From assembly GCF_001006785.1 (NCBI RefSeq), contig NZ_CDHO01000002.1:496001-560000 (forward strand): a DNA stretch of 64,000 nucleotides, read 5' to 3'. The notes under the pieces are model-generated. The model saw only the letters and a list, made by a program, of their open reading frames with translations. It was not told the origin of the DNA and did no database searches. Origin of the DNA: Hyphomicrobium_B sp001006785 (GTDB lineage Bacteria > Pseudomonadota > Alphaproteobacteria > Rhizobiales > Hyphomicrobiaceae). Of the stretch, positions 8,202 through 18,210 are shown one piece after another; the first letter of the stretch is position 1, and each line of letters begins with the position of its first letter. The position numbers and the translations under genes were made by a program.

Positions 8202-8660
8202 ATGAGCAGAGCATTCGTCAAAGAAACAGAGGCGCTCGACGAGCTTCCCGAGAGGCTGGTTTCCGAGCATCGCAACCTCGTCACTCCGGAAGGCCTCGCG
8301 CTGATCGAGGGCGAGATCAAGCGGCTGCAGGAGGACCTGAACGCTGGGCGCGAGTCGGACGACCGCAACGCGATCGCACGCGCATCCCACGATCTGCGCT
8401 ATTGGAGCCAGCGCCTCGCGACGGCGGAGCTTCAGCCGCCTGCGAGCGACGCCTCCGTCGTAGCGTTCGGCGCCCGCGTCACGCTCGAACGCAACGATGG
8501 CCGCATGCAGAAATTCCGCATCGTCGGCGAGGACGAAGCCGATCCCGCGAAAGGCTCGATCTCCTACGTTTCGCCCTTGGCGCAAGCCCTGCTTGGAAAA
8601 GCGGAAGGCGATACCGTAAAGGCCGGAAGCGGCGAAGCCGAAATCATAAAAATCGAATAG
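8202..8660 (+). CDS. GreA/GreB-like RNA-polymerase-binding protein, atypical N-terminal tip
   Basis: A 152-residue Gre-like protein. The C-terminal FKBP-like domain (about residues 82-152) is well preserved: VAFGARVTLERNDG, FRIVGEDEADPAKGSISYVSPLAQALLGK and GDTVKAG. The N-terminal coiled coil (25-75) is present. However, the tip motif that donates acidic residues to the polymerase active site in GreA (GDLSENAEY type) is replaced by GRESDDRNAIARASHDL. A canonical greA is at 21628, so this is a paralogue. It may bind the polymerase secondary channel without normal transcript-cleavage stimulation, which is an inference. Confidence 0.75.
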   Translation: MSRAFVKETEALDELPERLVSEHRNLVTPEGLALIEGEIKRLQEDLNAGRESDDRNAIARASHDLRYWSQRLATAELQPPASDASVVAFGARVTLERNDGRMQKFRIVGEDEADPAKGSISYVSPLAQALLGKAEGDTVKAGSGEAEIIKIE

Positions 8661-8768
8661 ACCGCCGCGTATACGATGACCTGGCGCGAACCCGGTTGCA
8701 CACGTGCGCCGGCAGCTCTAAGCACGCGCCAGAGCGCGCTTCCGCGCGATTGGAGGAGGAACCCCACT

Positions 8769-9083
8769 ATGATCAAGGTCAGCGTGATGTACCCGAACGT
8801 TCCCGGCGCGCGTTTCGATCATGCCTATTACGCCGAAAAGCACATGCCGATGGTCAAAGCCAAAATGGGCGATCACTGCAAATCGTACACGGTCGACAAA
8901 GGCATCGCGGGCGGCGCGCCCGGCGCTCCGGCGACCTACGTTGCGATGTGCCACCTGTTTTGCGATTCCGTCGATGCCTTCCAGGCGGGCTTCGGACCGC
9001 ACGCGAAAGAGATCATGGGCGATATCAAGAACTACACCGACCTGTCTCCCGTCATCCAGATCAGCGACGTCGTCGTCGGATAA
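8769..9083 (+). CDS. EthD family protein
   Basis: A 104-residue protein starting at the ATG at 8769, which has GGAGGAGG 9 bases upstream; an upstream in-frame start at 8676 has no such site. It matches the EthD ferredoxin-like fold: MIKVSVMYPN, then FDHAYYAEKHMPMVKAKMG with the conserved YY..HMP pattern, and a C-terminal SPVIQISDVV strand. EthD is a small protein of unknown mechanism needed for ethyl tert-butyl ether degradation, and most homologues are of unknown role. A strong terminator follows directly. Confidence 0.82.
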   Translation: MIKVSVMYPNVPGARFDHAYYAEKHMPMVKAKMGDHCKSYTVDKGIAGGAPGAPATYVAMCHLFCDSVDAFQAGFGPHAKEIMGDIKNYTDLSPVIQISDVVVG

Positions 9084-9105
9084 GGCGAGAGGTTTCGCAT
9101 CAATG

Positions 9106-9133
9106 AAAAAGGGCCGCTTTCGCGGCCCTTTTT
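9106..9133. terminator. Bidirectional rho-independent terminator between ethD-like gene and rpoD
   Basis: A perfect inverted repeat AAAAAGGGCCGC / GCGGCCCTTTTT around a TTTC loop. It carries a run of five T on either strand, so it can end transcription of both converging genes. Confidence 0.9.
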
Positions 9134-9139
9134 GTTGGA

Positions 9140-11140
<2,001 letters not shown>

Positions 11141-11253
11141 TCTGCTGTCCTTGTGTACAGGCCGTTCTGAGGGACCGGCCTTAAGATCAATCTTTTCAGG
11201 TCCCAGACGGTTGCCGCATCGCAATGCCCGGGGCCGGATAAACGTCCACGCGC

Positions 11254-13239
11254 CTAACCGGCGCGCTTAACGATCGGAGTGTCGTCGGCGGGTTGGTCGA
11301 TCTCGGTATCCATCTGGTCCATCGACGCCTCGCGGGCGATCTGGCGTTTGATGTCGAGAAGGTGAGTCTCAGCCTCTTCCGTGCAATCCCGGTACCAAGC
11401 TTCTTCCGCTGCCTTCAGCGCGCGCCCCAAAGCGTCCTGCCGCTGATGCAAAGCAAGAATATGGTTCCAGGCGGCTTCGACATCGGTGGCGGAGGCATCT
11501 GGCTCGGCAAAACGGTCGCTGATGTGCGTAATCGTTCGCGCGACGAGGTCCACCACCTTTGCAACCCCCGATTTGCTCAATTGGGTGCCTAGAGAGGCCC
11601 TGTCAAGGGAATTCTGCCGCGCATGCACCGCTAAAATCTCGTCCCGGAGCGCGGTGAGCGGCTGCGACGAAAATTCGATGACCGCGATGGCTTCCGAGTG
11701 CTCGTCGATCAGCCAGGGATGGTTGAGCAACGTCTTCATGATCAGCGCCTCGCGCGGGAGTACGCTTTGCATGTGTCCAGCGAGTTCTGGACTGGCGTTA
11801 ACCAGCTCAGGCGCATTGTTTTTCTTCGTGAAACGTCGTTCCGGACCGTTGAGGCGGGCACGGTCGCGTGCCTTCCAGTCCGGCGCCGCGACGGGGCGAG
11901 CATAAGACGCCTGTGCGATGCCACCACCTTGCCGGCCGGTAGGCAATCCCGCCATCGGGCGCGGAAATCGATTACGTCCAAGCTGATACAACCTGTCGCG
12001 GAGTTCGCGCTGATAGTGCGAACGCACGGTTGCATCCTGAATCGTACCGACCAGGGCAAAAAGACGGGCTTCGAGCGCCGCACGCTGTTCCGGCGTATCG
12101 GAGGGGGCGGCCCGAAGCTCGCGCTCCCAGAGAACGTCGACCAGCGGCCGCGCTTTCGACAACGCGTCCGACATCGCCGCCGCGCCCTGCTGACGGATGA
12201 GGTCGTCCGGATCGAGCCCGTCCGGCAGGAATGCGAAGCCGAGGCTATGGCCGGGCTTCAGCCACGGCAGCGCGACCTCGACGGCACGGTCGGCGGCCTT
12301 GCGACCGGCACTGTCGCCGTCGAAGCAAAGCGTCGGTTCCGGCGCGAAACGCCAGAGCAGCTTGACCTGATCTTCCGTCAGCGCCGTGCCCAGAGGCGCG
12401 ACGGACTCGGCAAAACCGCCCTCGGCGAGCGCCACCACGTCCATGTAGCCTTCGACGACGATGACGCGGTTCTTGTCATGAGCCGCCGATCGCGCCCGCG
12501 CTGCGTTGAACAGCGTGTGCCCCTTGTGGAAGAGCGGCGTCTCAGGAGAGTTCAGATACTTCGCCGGAACGTCCTTTTCGAGCGCCCGCCCGCCGAACGC
12601 GATAACCCGCCCCTTGAGATCGAGGATCGGAAACATGACGCGATTGCGGAAGCGATCGTAGGGCTCCGGGATATCGTTGCCCGCGATCAGCATTCCGGCC
12701 GACGCCATGTCGGCGAGCGAGAATCCCTTGCCCTTGAGATGCGCCGTCAACGCCGTGCGCGAGCTTGGCGCGAATCCGAGCCGGAAGGCTTGAATGGTTT
12801 CGTGCTGAAGCCCGCGCTTTTCGATGTAGCGCCGCGCCTCCGCGCCGAGGCCCGAACGCAGGCTCTCCTCGAAAAACGCCGCTGAGGCTTCGAGCAGCCG
12901 ATAAAGCCTGTCGCGCTGGTCTTCCTCGGCGACGTTGCGCTCCGGCTGCTTCGGCATCGGAACGCCCGCTTCCTGCGCGAGACGCTCGACGGCCTCCGGA
13001 AATTCGAGGCCTTCCGTCTTCATCAGGAAGGTGAAGATGTCGCCGTGCTCGCCCGAGGCGAAGCAATGGTAGAAGCCCTTCTGGTCGTTGACGAAGAAAG
13101 ACGGGCTTTTCTCGGTCTTGAACGGCGACAGGCCCCTGTATTCGCGCCCGGCCTTCTTCAGCGCCACCTTGCGCCCGACGACCTGACTGACCGGCAGCCG
13201 CGCGCGGATCTCATCCAGAAAATTCGGATTGAATCGCAT
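11254..13239 (-). CDS. dnaG: DNA primase
   Basis: A 661-residue DnaG that makes RNA primers for replication. The frame is open far upstream, but the family N-terminus MRFNPNFLDEIRARLPVS fixes the start at 13239. The N-terminal zinc-binding domain fold is recognisable, but three of four ligands are replaced: the CPFH motif reads SPFK (38-41), and of the later Cys pair only Cys59 remains, with Ser at 62. The central RNA-polymerase domain and TOPRIM motifs are intact (VVEGYMDVVALAEGG and CFDGDSAGRKAADRA). The C-terminal helicase-binding region follows. rpoD lies 113 bases downstream. Confidence 0.95.
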   Translation of the reverse strand: MRFNPNFLDEIRARLPVSQVVGRKVALKKAGREYRGLSPFKTEKSPSFFVNDQKGFYHCFASGEHGDIFTFLMKTEGLEFPEAVERLAQEAGVPMPKQPERNVAEEDQRDRLYRLLEASAAFFEESLRSGLGAEARRYIEKRGLQHETIQAFRLGFAPSSRTALTAHLKGKGFSLADMASAGMLIAGNDIPEPYDRFRNRVMFPILDLKGRVIAFGGRALEKDVPAKYLNSPETPLFHKGHTLFNAARARSAAHDKNRVIVVEGYMDVVALAEGGFAESVAPLGTALTEDQVKLLWRFAPEPTLCFDGDSAGRKAADRAVEVALPWLKPGHSLGFAFLPDGLDPDDLIRQQGAAAMSDALSKARPLVDVLWERELRAAPSDTPEQRAALEARLFALVGTIQDATVRSHYQRELRDRLYQLGRNRFPRPMAGLPTGRQGGGIAQASYARPVAAPDWKARDRARLNGPERRFTKKNNAPELVNASPELAGHMQSVLPREALIMKTLLNHPWLIDEHSEAIAVIEFSSQPLTALRDEILAVHARQNSLDRASLGTQLSKSGVAKVVDLVARTITHISDRFAEPDASATDVEAAWNHILALHQRQDALGRALKAAEEAWYRDCTEEAETHLLDIKRQIAREASMDQMDTEIDQPADDTPIVKRAG

Positions 13240-13382
13240 CGGTGCGCGGAAGCCTCGGCAAATCCCAGATTTCGTCCTGTACGACCGGATTAAGTGATTC
13301 GCCGGAGCGCGTTGCGCGGCTTGAGCAAAATGCCAGCAGGCATACCCGCTTTCCACAGCCCTGCCGGGCCAGCGAGAAAGCT

Positions 13383-13820
13383 CTAGCCGAGCGCGGCTTT
13401 GACGGCGGCGCTCGCCTTCTGAAAATCCATCTTCCCGGCGTACTTCGCTTTCAGCACGCCCATGACCTTGCCCATGTCCTTCGCCGAAGCAGCGCCAGCT
13501 TCCTGAATCGCCGACTGGACCGCGGCCGCGACCTCGCTCTCGTCCATCTGCTTGGGCAGATACGCCTCGATGATGGCGATCTCGGCCTGCTCGGTCTCGG
13601 CGAGGTCGGGACGGCCGCCATTGGTATACTGCTCGATGGAATCGCGACGTTGCTTCACCATCTTGGTCATGACGGCGAGGATGCCTGCGTCGTCGAGGTC
13701 TTTCTTCGCTTCGATCTCGGCAGACTGGATGGCGGCGTTGATGAGACGCAGCGTCGCGACGCGCTGTTTCTCTCCGGCTTTCATCGCCCCCTTGAGGTCG
13801 TTGCTGATCTTGGCACGCAT
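13383..13820 (-). CDS. yqeY: GatB/YqeY domain protein
   Basis: A 145-residue YqeY protein. The start at 13820 has a strong AGGAGG and yields the family N-terminus MRAKISNDLKGAMKAG. Conserved blocks are RVATLRLINAAIQ, KMVKQRRDSIEQY, YLPKQMDESEV and KDMGKVMGVLKAKYAGK. The domain resembles the tRNA-binding tail of GatB, and its cellular role is not settled. Its place upstream of dnaG and rpoD is widely conserved. The gap to dnaG is 143 bases, so cotranscription is possible. It is divergent from carA. Confidence 0.92.
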   Translation of the reverse strand: MRAKISNDLKGAMKAGEKQRVATLRLINAAIQSAEIEAKKDLDDAGILAVMTKMVKQRRDSIEQYTNGGRPDLAETEQAEIAIIEAYLPKQMDESEVAAAVQSAIQEAGAASAKDMGKVMGVLKAKYAGKMDFQKASAAVKAALG

Positions 13821-13989
13821 GGTCGCCTCCTGAATTGCAAGACCGTGGTTTAGGAGGGCATGTCCGCCAGGGCAAGAGAGGCCCCCGGTGCGGCATATCT
13901 CGCGCAATTGACGGAGCAGGGACGTTCCCATAGGTTCCGGCGCAATTTCAGCCGCTAAGCGGCTTGGCGCTCCAACACCCGGATGACCG

Positions 13990-15189
13990 ATGACTGCACC
14001 TGAACCCTGGACAGATGTGCCCCTGACCGCACGCCTCGTTTTCGACGACGGCACCGTGATCGCCGGGCGCGGTCTCGGCGCGACAGGCTCGGCCGTCGGC
14101 GAGGTGTGCTTCAACACCGCCATCACCGGCTATCAGGAAATCCTGACCGATCCGAGCTACGCCGGCCAGATCATCACCTTCACGTTCCCGCATATCGGCA
14201 ACGTCGGCGCCAATTCGGAAGACACCGAAACGTCGAACCTTGCCTCGCGTTCGGGTGTGCGCGGCTGCGTTCTGCGCGCCGACATCACCGAGCCCTCGAA
14301 CTATCGCTCCGCCGAAAATCTCGATGCCTGGCTGAAGACGCGCGGCATCATCGCCATCAGCGGCATCGATACGCGCGCGCTCACCGCCCGCATCCGTGAG
14401 AAGGGCATGCCGAATGCCGTCATCGCGCACGATCCGTCAGGCAATTTCGACATCGATAAACTGAAAGCCGAGGCGAAAGCCTGGCCCGGCCTTCTCGGTC
14501 TCGATCTCGTCCCCGACGTGACGAGCGGCCAGAGCTATTCCTGGGACGAGCAGCGCTGGGTGTGGAACCAGGGCTTTACCCGCAACGAAAATCCCGAGTT
14601 CCACGTCGTCGCCATCGACTACGGCTTGAAGCGCAATATTCTCCGCTGCCTCGCCTCGGCGGGTTGCAAGGTGACGGTCGTCCCTGCCACCGAGAAGGCC
14701 GAGGACGTGCTCGCCCGCAATCCCGACGGCGTCTTCCTGTCGAACGGCCCTGGAGATCCCGCGGCAACCGGCGAATACGCGGTGCCCGAAATCAAGAAGC
14801 TGGTCGACAGCGGCAAGCCCGTTTTCGGCATCTGCCTCGGCCACCAGATGCTGGGCCTCGCGCTCGGCGGCAAGACCCGCAAAATGCATCAGGGCCATCA
14901 TGGCGCCAACCATCCCGTGAAGGACTTCACGACCAACAAGGTCGAGATCGTCTCGATGAACCACGGCTTCGCCGTCGATCGCGAGAGCCTGCCGAAAGGC
15001 GTCGTCGAAACGCACGTGTCGTTGTTCGACGGCTCGAATTGCGGCCTCGCGCTCGAAGGCAAGCCGGTGTTCTCGGTGCAGCATCACCCCGAGGCGTCGC
15101 CCGGCCCGCAGGACAGCCACTATCTCTTCACGCGCTTCGTCAACCTGATGCGCGAGCAGAAAGGCCAGGCCGTGCGCCGCGAGCGCTGA
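13990..15189 (+). CDS. carA: Carbamoyl-phosphate synthase small subunit
   Basis: A 399-residue glutaminase subunit that releases ammonia from glutamine for carbamoyl phosphate synthesis (pyrimidines and arginine). The N-terminal CarA domain includes LVFDDGTVIAGRGLGATG and GEVCFNTAITGYQEILTDPSY. The class I amidotransferase domain carries the nucleophile Cys282 in GICLGHQMLGLALGG and the His-Glu pair in VQHHPEASPGP. It starts at the ATG at 13990. The partner carB lies 3 kb downstream on the same strand, separated by three unrelated genes. Confidence 0.97.
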   Translation: MTAPEPWTDVPLTARLVFDDGTVIAGRGLGATGSAVGEVCFNTAITGYQEILTDPSYAGQIITFTFPHIGNVGANSEDTETSNLASRSGVRGCVLRADITEPSNYRSAENLDAWLKTRGIIAISGIDTRALTARIREKGMPNAVIAHDPSGNFDIDKLKAEAKAWPGLLGLDLVPDVTSGQSYSWDEQRWVWNQGFTRNENPEFHVVAIDYGLKRNILRCLASAGCKVTVVPATEKAEDVLARNPDGVFLSNGPGDPAATGEYAVPEIKKLVDSGKPVFGICLGHQMLGLALGGKTRKMHQGHHGANHPVKDFTTNKVEIVSMNHGFAVDRESLPKGVVETHVSLFDGSNCGLALEGKPVFSVQHHPEASPGPQDSHYLFTRFVNLMREQKGQAVRRER

Positions 15190-15302
15190 GCCGAAGCGAC
15201 CGAGGCGGCCGAGCCATTGCCGCCCGATAAACCTTGCTGAACTTTAAGCACGCGCCACGGGCAAACTTGGCTATAAGCCAGGAAAAAACACCCGGAGGAA
15301 TG

Positions 15303-15926
15303 ATGCGCGCACTTGGTTTGGCTTGTCTCATGATTGCGGTGGCCGCCCCCGCATCCGCTGCCGATTGCAGCAAGGACGTTCTCGCGGCATTCGAGAAGCA
15401 GCGCACATCCAAGGTCTTCCGCGTCGAGTTCAGCCAGCCGTCGGCGGAAGGCGAAGTGCATATGGTTATCGACTATATGCCGCCCGATAAGATGCTGCAG
15501 ACGGTGACGTCGCCTGCGATGCCCGGCGAGCAGCAGACGATGCTGATCGGCAATCGCGCCTATGCCGGATCCGGTGGGGCGTTCGAAGAGCTTCTGCCGC
15601 AATTCACGCAATCGATCATCGCGGAGTTTGCCTCAGCGGTCGGCGAGCCGAAAAACCTCGGTGATTTCGAGTGCGTCGGCAACTTGAAGCTCGACGATCA
15701 GGATTTCGTCGCGTACCGGCTTGCGGAGAAAGCCGCCGAGGGCGCGGACCCATCAACGGTCATGGCGCGTACGGTCTACGTCGATCCGGCAAGCGGCAAA
15801 CCCGCCTACAACATCATCGCGGCGCTCGGCGGCAGCGCGCCTCCCGCGTTGAAAGTGAAGTATTCTTATCCGACCGATGTCGAGATCGTTGCGCCGGCAA
15901 ACGCGCCCGTGCAAAAGCTTCACTAG
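15303..15926 (+). CDS. Secreted LolA-like protein, tandem paralogue 1
   Basis: A 207-residue protein with an N-terminal signal peptide (MRALGLACLMIAVAAPASAA). The ATG at 15303 is 4 bases after GGAGG. The mature part contains FRVEFSQPSAEGEVHMVIDYMPPDKMLQ followed by an amphipathic beta pattern (QTMLIGNRAYAGSGGAFEELL). This suggests a LolA/LppX-type lipid-binding half-barrel, but the call rests on fold impression only. One mature Cys pair is present (Cys near the N-terminus and FECVGN). It is paralogous to the next gene; see the shared DYMPPDKM / DYILPDRM block. Confidence 0.65.
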   Translation: MRALGLACLMIAVAAPASAADCSKDVLAAFEKQRTSKVFRVEFSQPSAEGEVHMVIDYMPPDKMLQTVTSPAMPGEQQTMLIGNRAYAGSGGAFEELLPQFTQSIIAEFASAVGEPKNLGDFECVGNLKLDDQDFVAYRLAEKAAEGADPSTVMARTVYVDPASGKPAYNIIAALGGSAPPALKVKYSYPTDVEIVAPANAPVQKLH

Positions 15927-15963
15927 GTTTCGCTGCGTCCGGCTTTTCTCAAGGATTTCGTCA

Positions 15964-16707
15964 ATGCGCCGCTTTGCAAGTGCCCTTGCCGCCGTCGCCT
16001 CCTTCGTGAGCGTTGCGCAGGCGGAGCCGATCCCGCTCGGAACCGCGCCTGAAGCCGCCGAAGCGAAGACGCCGCCGAACCCGTGCAGCCAGGAAGTCGC
16101 CGCGTCGCTGCAGAAGCTGCGCAAGTCGTCCTGGTTCCGCATGACCAGCAACATGATCACCGAGAACGGTCCGTCGACGATGGAGGTCGACTACATCCTC
16201 CCCGATCGTATGCACCAGAAGGTGACAAACACCGTGACGAAGGCGTCATCGGAGATCATCCTCATCGGCCGCGAAGCGTGGTCGCGCCGCGGCGAGGGAA
16301 GCTGGACGCCGATGCCCGCGAACGTCGCCGGACAATTGCAGACGCAGGTCGAAGAGTCGGTTCTCGTCGAGCAGAAAGATATCGGCAGCTACGCGTGCAA
16401 CGGCAAAACCAAAGTCGATGGACATGACGTCATGTCCTACAAGCTCGAAAGCCAGCCCGCCAAAGGCGAGTCGTTCAGAAACCAGACCTATCGCGTGTTC
16501 TACGTCGATGCCATGACCGGCCTGCCGTACAGCAACGCGCTGCTCGTTCCGGGCCGCGACGACAAGCCGATCTTCAAGACGACGTATGCGTTCCCGCTCG
16601 ACCTCAAGATCGAGCCGCCGAAGGATATCGCCGCTCCGGCTCCTGCCGCTGCACCGCCAGCTTCGCCAGCGCCCGCTCCGGGTGCGGCATCCGATACCGG
16701 CAAGTAA
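15964..16707 (+). CDS. Secreted LolA-like protein, tandem paralogue 2
   Basis: A 247-residue secreted protein starting at the ATG at 15964, with AAGGA upstream and a signal peptide ending in VAQA. It aligns with the preceding gene along its length: PSTMEVDYILPDRMHQKV, EIILIGREAWSRRGEGSW, DIGSYACNGKTKVDGHDVMSYKLE, and a C-terminal YVDAMTGLPYSNAL. It differs by a Pro/Ala-rich tail (about 220-240). A tandem gene duplication is the simplest reading. A role in carrying lipid or another hydrophobic ligand in the periplasm is a guess from fold resemblance. The 37-base gap suggests cotranscription. Confidence 0.65.
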   Translation: MRRFASALAAVASFVSVAQAEPIPLGTAPEAAEAKTPPNPCSQEVAASLQKLRKSSWFRMTSNMITENGPSTMEVDYILPDRMHQKVTNTVTKASSEIILIGREAWSRRGEGSWTPMPANVAGQLQTQVEESVLVEQKDIGSYACNGKTKVDGHDVMSYKLESQPAKGESFRNQTYRVFYVDAMTGLPYSNALLVPGRDDKPIFKTTYAFPLDLKIEPPKDIAAPAPAAAPPASPAPAPGAASDTGK

Positions 16708-16831
16708 GGCCGCTGGAACTGCGTCCAGGACCGGCGCCGGTCCTGCCCGCGCTTCGATAGCTGCTATGCCCTCTCCAAGGGTGACCTCTGCCGGCTATGC
16801 CGCTACAAGCGGCGGCCGGAGATAGATCCTC

Positions 16832-18046
16832 ATGAGCGCGATTGAGTCATCCGTGGACGCCCGGCCGGCGGCCGCCAAGGTAACGTTCTCGATTTTGCTG
16901 GCGGTGAGCTTCTGCCATCTGCTCAACGACGTGATGCAGTCGTTGCTGCCCGCCGTTTATCCGATGCTGAAGACCAGCTACGGCCTGTCGTTCTGGCAGA
17001 TCGGGCTTTTGACAACGGCGTTTCAAGGCACCGCCTCGCTGCTGCAGCCGCTCATCGGCTATTACACCGATCGCCGTCCCGTCGAATATTCGACCAGCGC
17101 CGGCATGACCTCGACGCTGCTCGGACTAGTCCTGCTGTCGTTTGCGCACGGCTACGCGATGCTGCTCATCGGAGCGATGCTGGTCGGTCTCGGATCGGCT
17201 GTATTTCATCCTGAATCATCGCGCATCGCCCGGCTGGCATCCGGCGGACGTCACGGCCTCGCGCAGTCCCTGTTTCAGGTCGGCGGCAATTTCGGAACGG
17301 CGCTCGGACCGTTGCTCGCGGCGTTTATCGTGCTGCCTTATGGGCAGTCGAGCATCGCGTGGTTCGCTGTCATTGCGCTTCTCGGCATCGCCATTCTCTG
17401 GCGCGTCAGCCAGTGGGGAAGCTCCGTTCGCGGGCGTCCAAAAGCTGGCGCCGAAGCTCCTGCAATGCCCTTTCCGCGCGATCGCACCATACTCGCGATT
17501 GCGACATTGGCCGTGCTCGTTTTCTCGAAATATATCTACATGGCGAGCCTGACGAGCTACTACACATTCTACGCGATCCATAAATTCGGCGTGTCCGTGC
17601 AGCAATCGCAGCTGATGCTGTTCGCGTTTCTCGGCGCTGTTGCCGCGGGTACGATTCTCGGCGGCCCGATCGGCGATCGCATCGGTACAAAGACGGTGAT
17701 CTGGATTTCGATCCTCGGCGTTCTGCCGTTCACGCTGGCGCTGCCTTACGCCAATCTCGAGTGGACCATAGCGCTGACCATCGTCATCGGCGTCGTGCTG
17801 GCGTCGGCGTTTTCGGCGATCGTCGTCTTCGCCCAGGAACTGGTGCCAGGGCGTGTCGGCATGATCTCGGGGCTGTTCTTCGGATTCGCGTTCGGGATCG
17901 CGGGAATCGCGGCCGCCGTTCTCGGCATCGTCGCCGACGCCAAAGGCATCGACTATGTCTACCACGTCTGCTCTTATTTGCCGCTGCTCGGCCTGCTCAC
18001 CTTGTTTTTGCCGTCCCTGAAGCATGCGAAAGAGGAAAGGGCGTAG
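16832..18046 (+). CDS. MFS transporter, fosmidomycin-resistance (Fsr) type
   Basis: A 404-residue 12-helix major facilitator protein. The N-terminal SFCHLLNDVMQSLLPAVYPMLKTSYGLSFWQIG and GSAVFHPESSRIARLASGGRHGLAQSLFQVGGNFG blocks match the Fsr subfamily. E. coli Fsr exports fosmidomycin. The second half begins after a loop near residue 205 and shows LGGPIGDRIGTKTVIWIS, a typical MFS A-like motif. The physiological substrate here is unknown. The gene follows the secreted paralogues by 124 bases and precedes carB by 164 bases. Confidence 0.87.
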   Translation: MSAIESSVDARPAAAKVTFSILLAVSFCHLLNDVMQSLLPAVYPMLKTSYGLSFWQIGLLTTAFQGTASLLQPLIGYYTDRRPVEYSTSAGMTSTLLGLVLLSFAHGYAMLLIGAMLVGLGSAVFHPESSRIARLASGGRHGLAQSLFQVGGNFGTALGPLLAAFIVLPYGQSSIAWFAVIALLGIAILWRVSQWGSSVRGRPKAGAEAPAMPFPRDRTILAIATLAVLVFSKYIYMASLTSYYTFYAIHKFGVSVQQSQLMLFAFLGAVAAGTILGGPIGDRIGTKTVIWISILGVLPFTLALPYANLEWTIALTIVIGVVLASAFSAIVVFAQELVPGRVGMISGLFFGFAFGIAGIAAAVLGIVADAKGIDYVYHVCSYLPLLGLLTLFLPSLKHAKEERA

Positions 18047-18210
18047 TTTCTGACACAGTGTGACAGTTGCGAAACCCTATGCCGCAGTATTTTCAGGGTT
18101 CCCCCTCCGTCCGCCTTTGCCTATAAGCCCCCCTTAGCCTGAGATCAGAAACATCAATCGCCGAGCCGGCTGCGTCGCCCGCTTTCGCCTCGGCCAAACG
18201 CTTGCGCGGC

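Noticed and set aside
14437..15120. Long minus-strand open frame within carA
   Set aside because: It is the reverse shadow of a GC-rich gene; carA is unambiguous on the plus strand and the shadow shows no motif.
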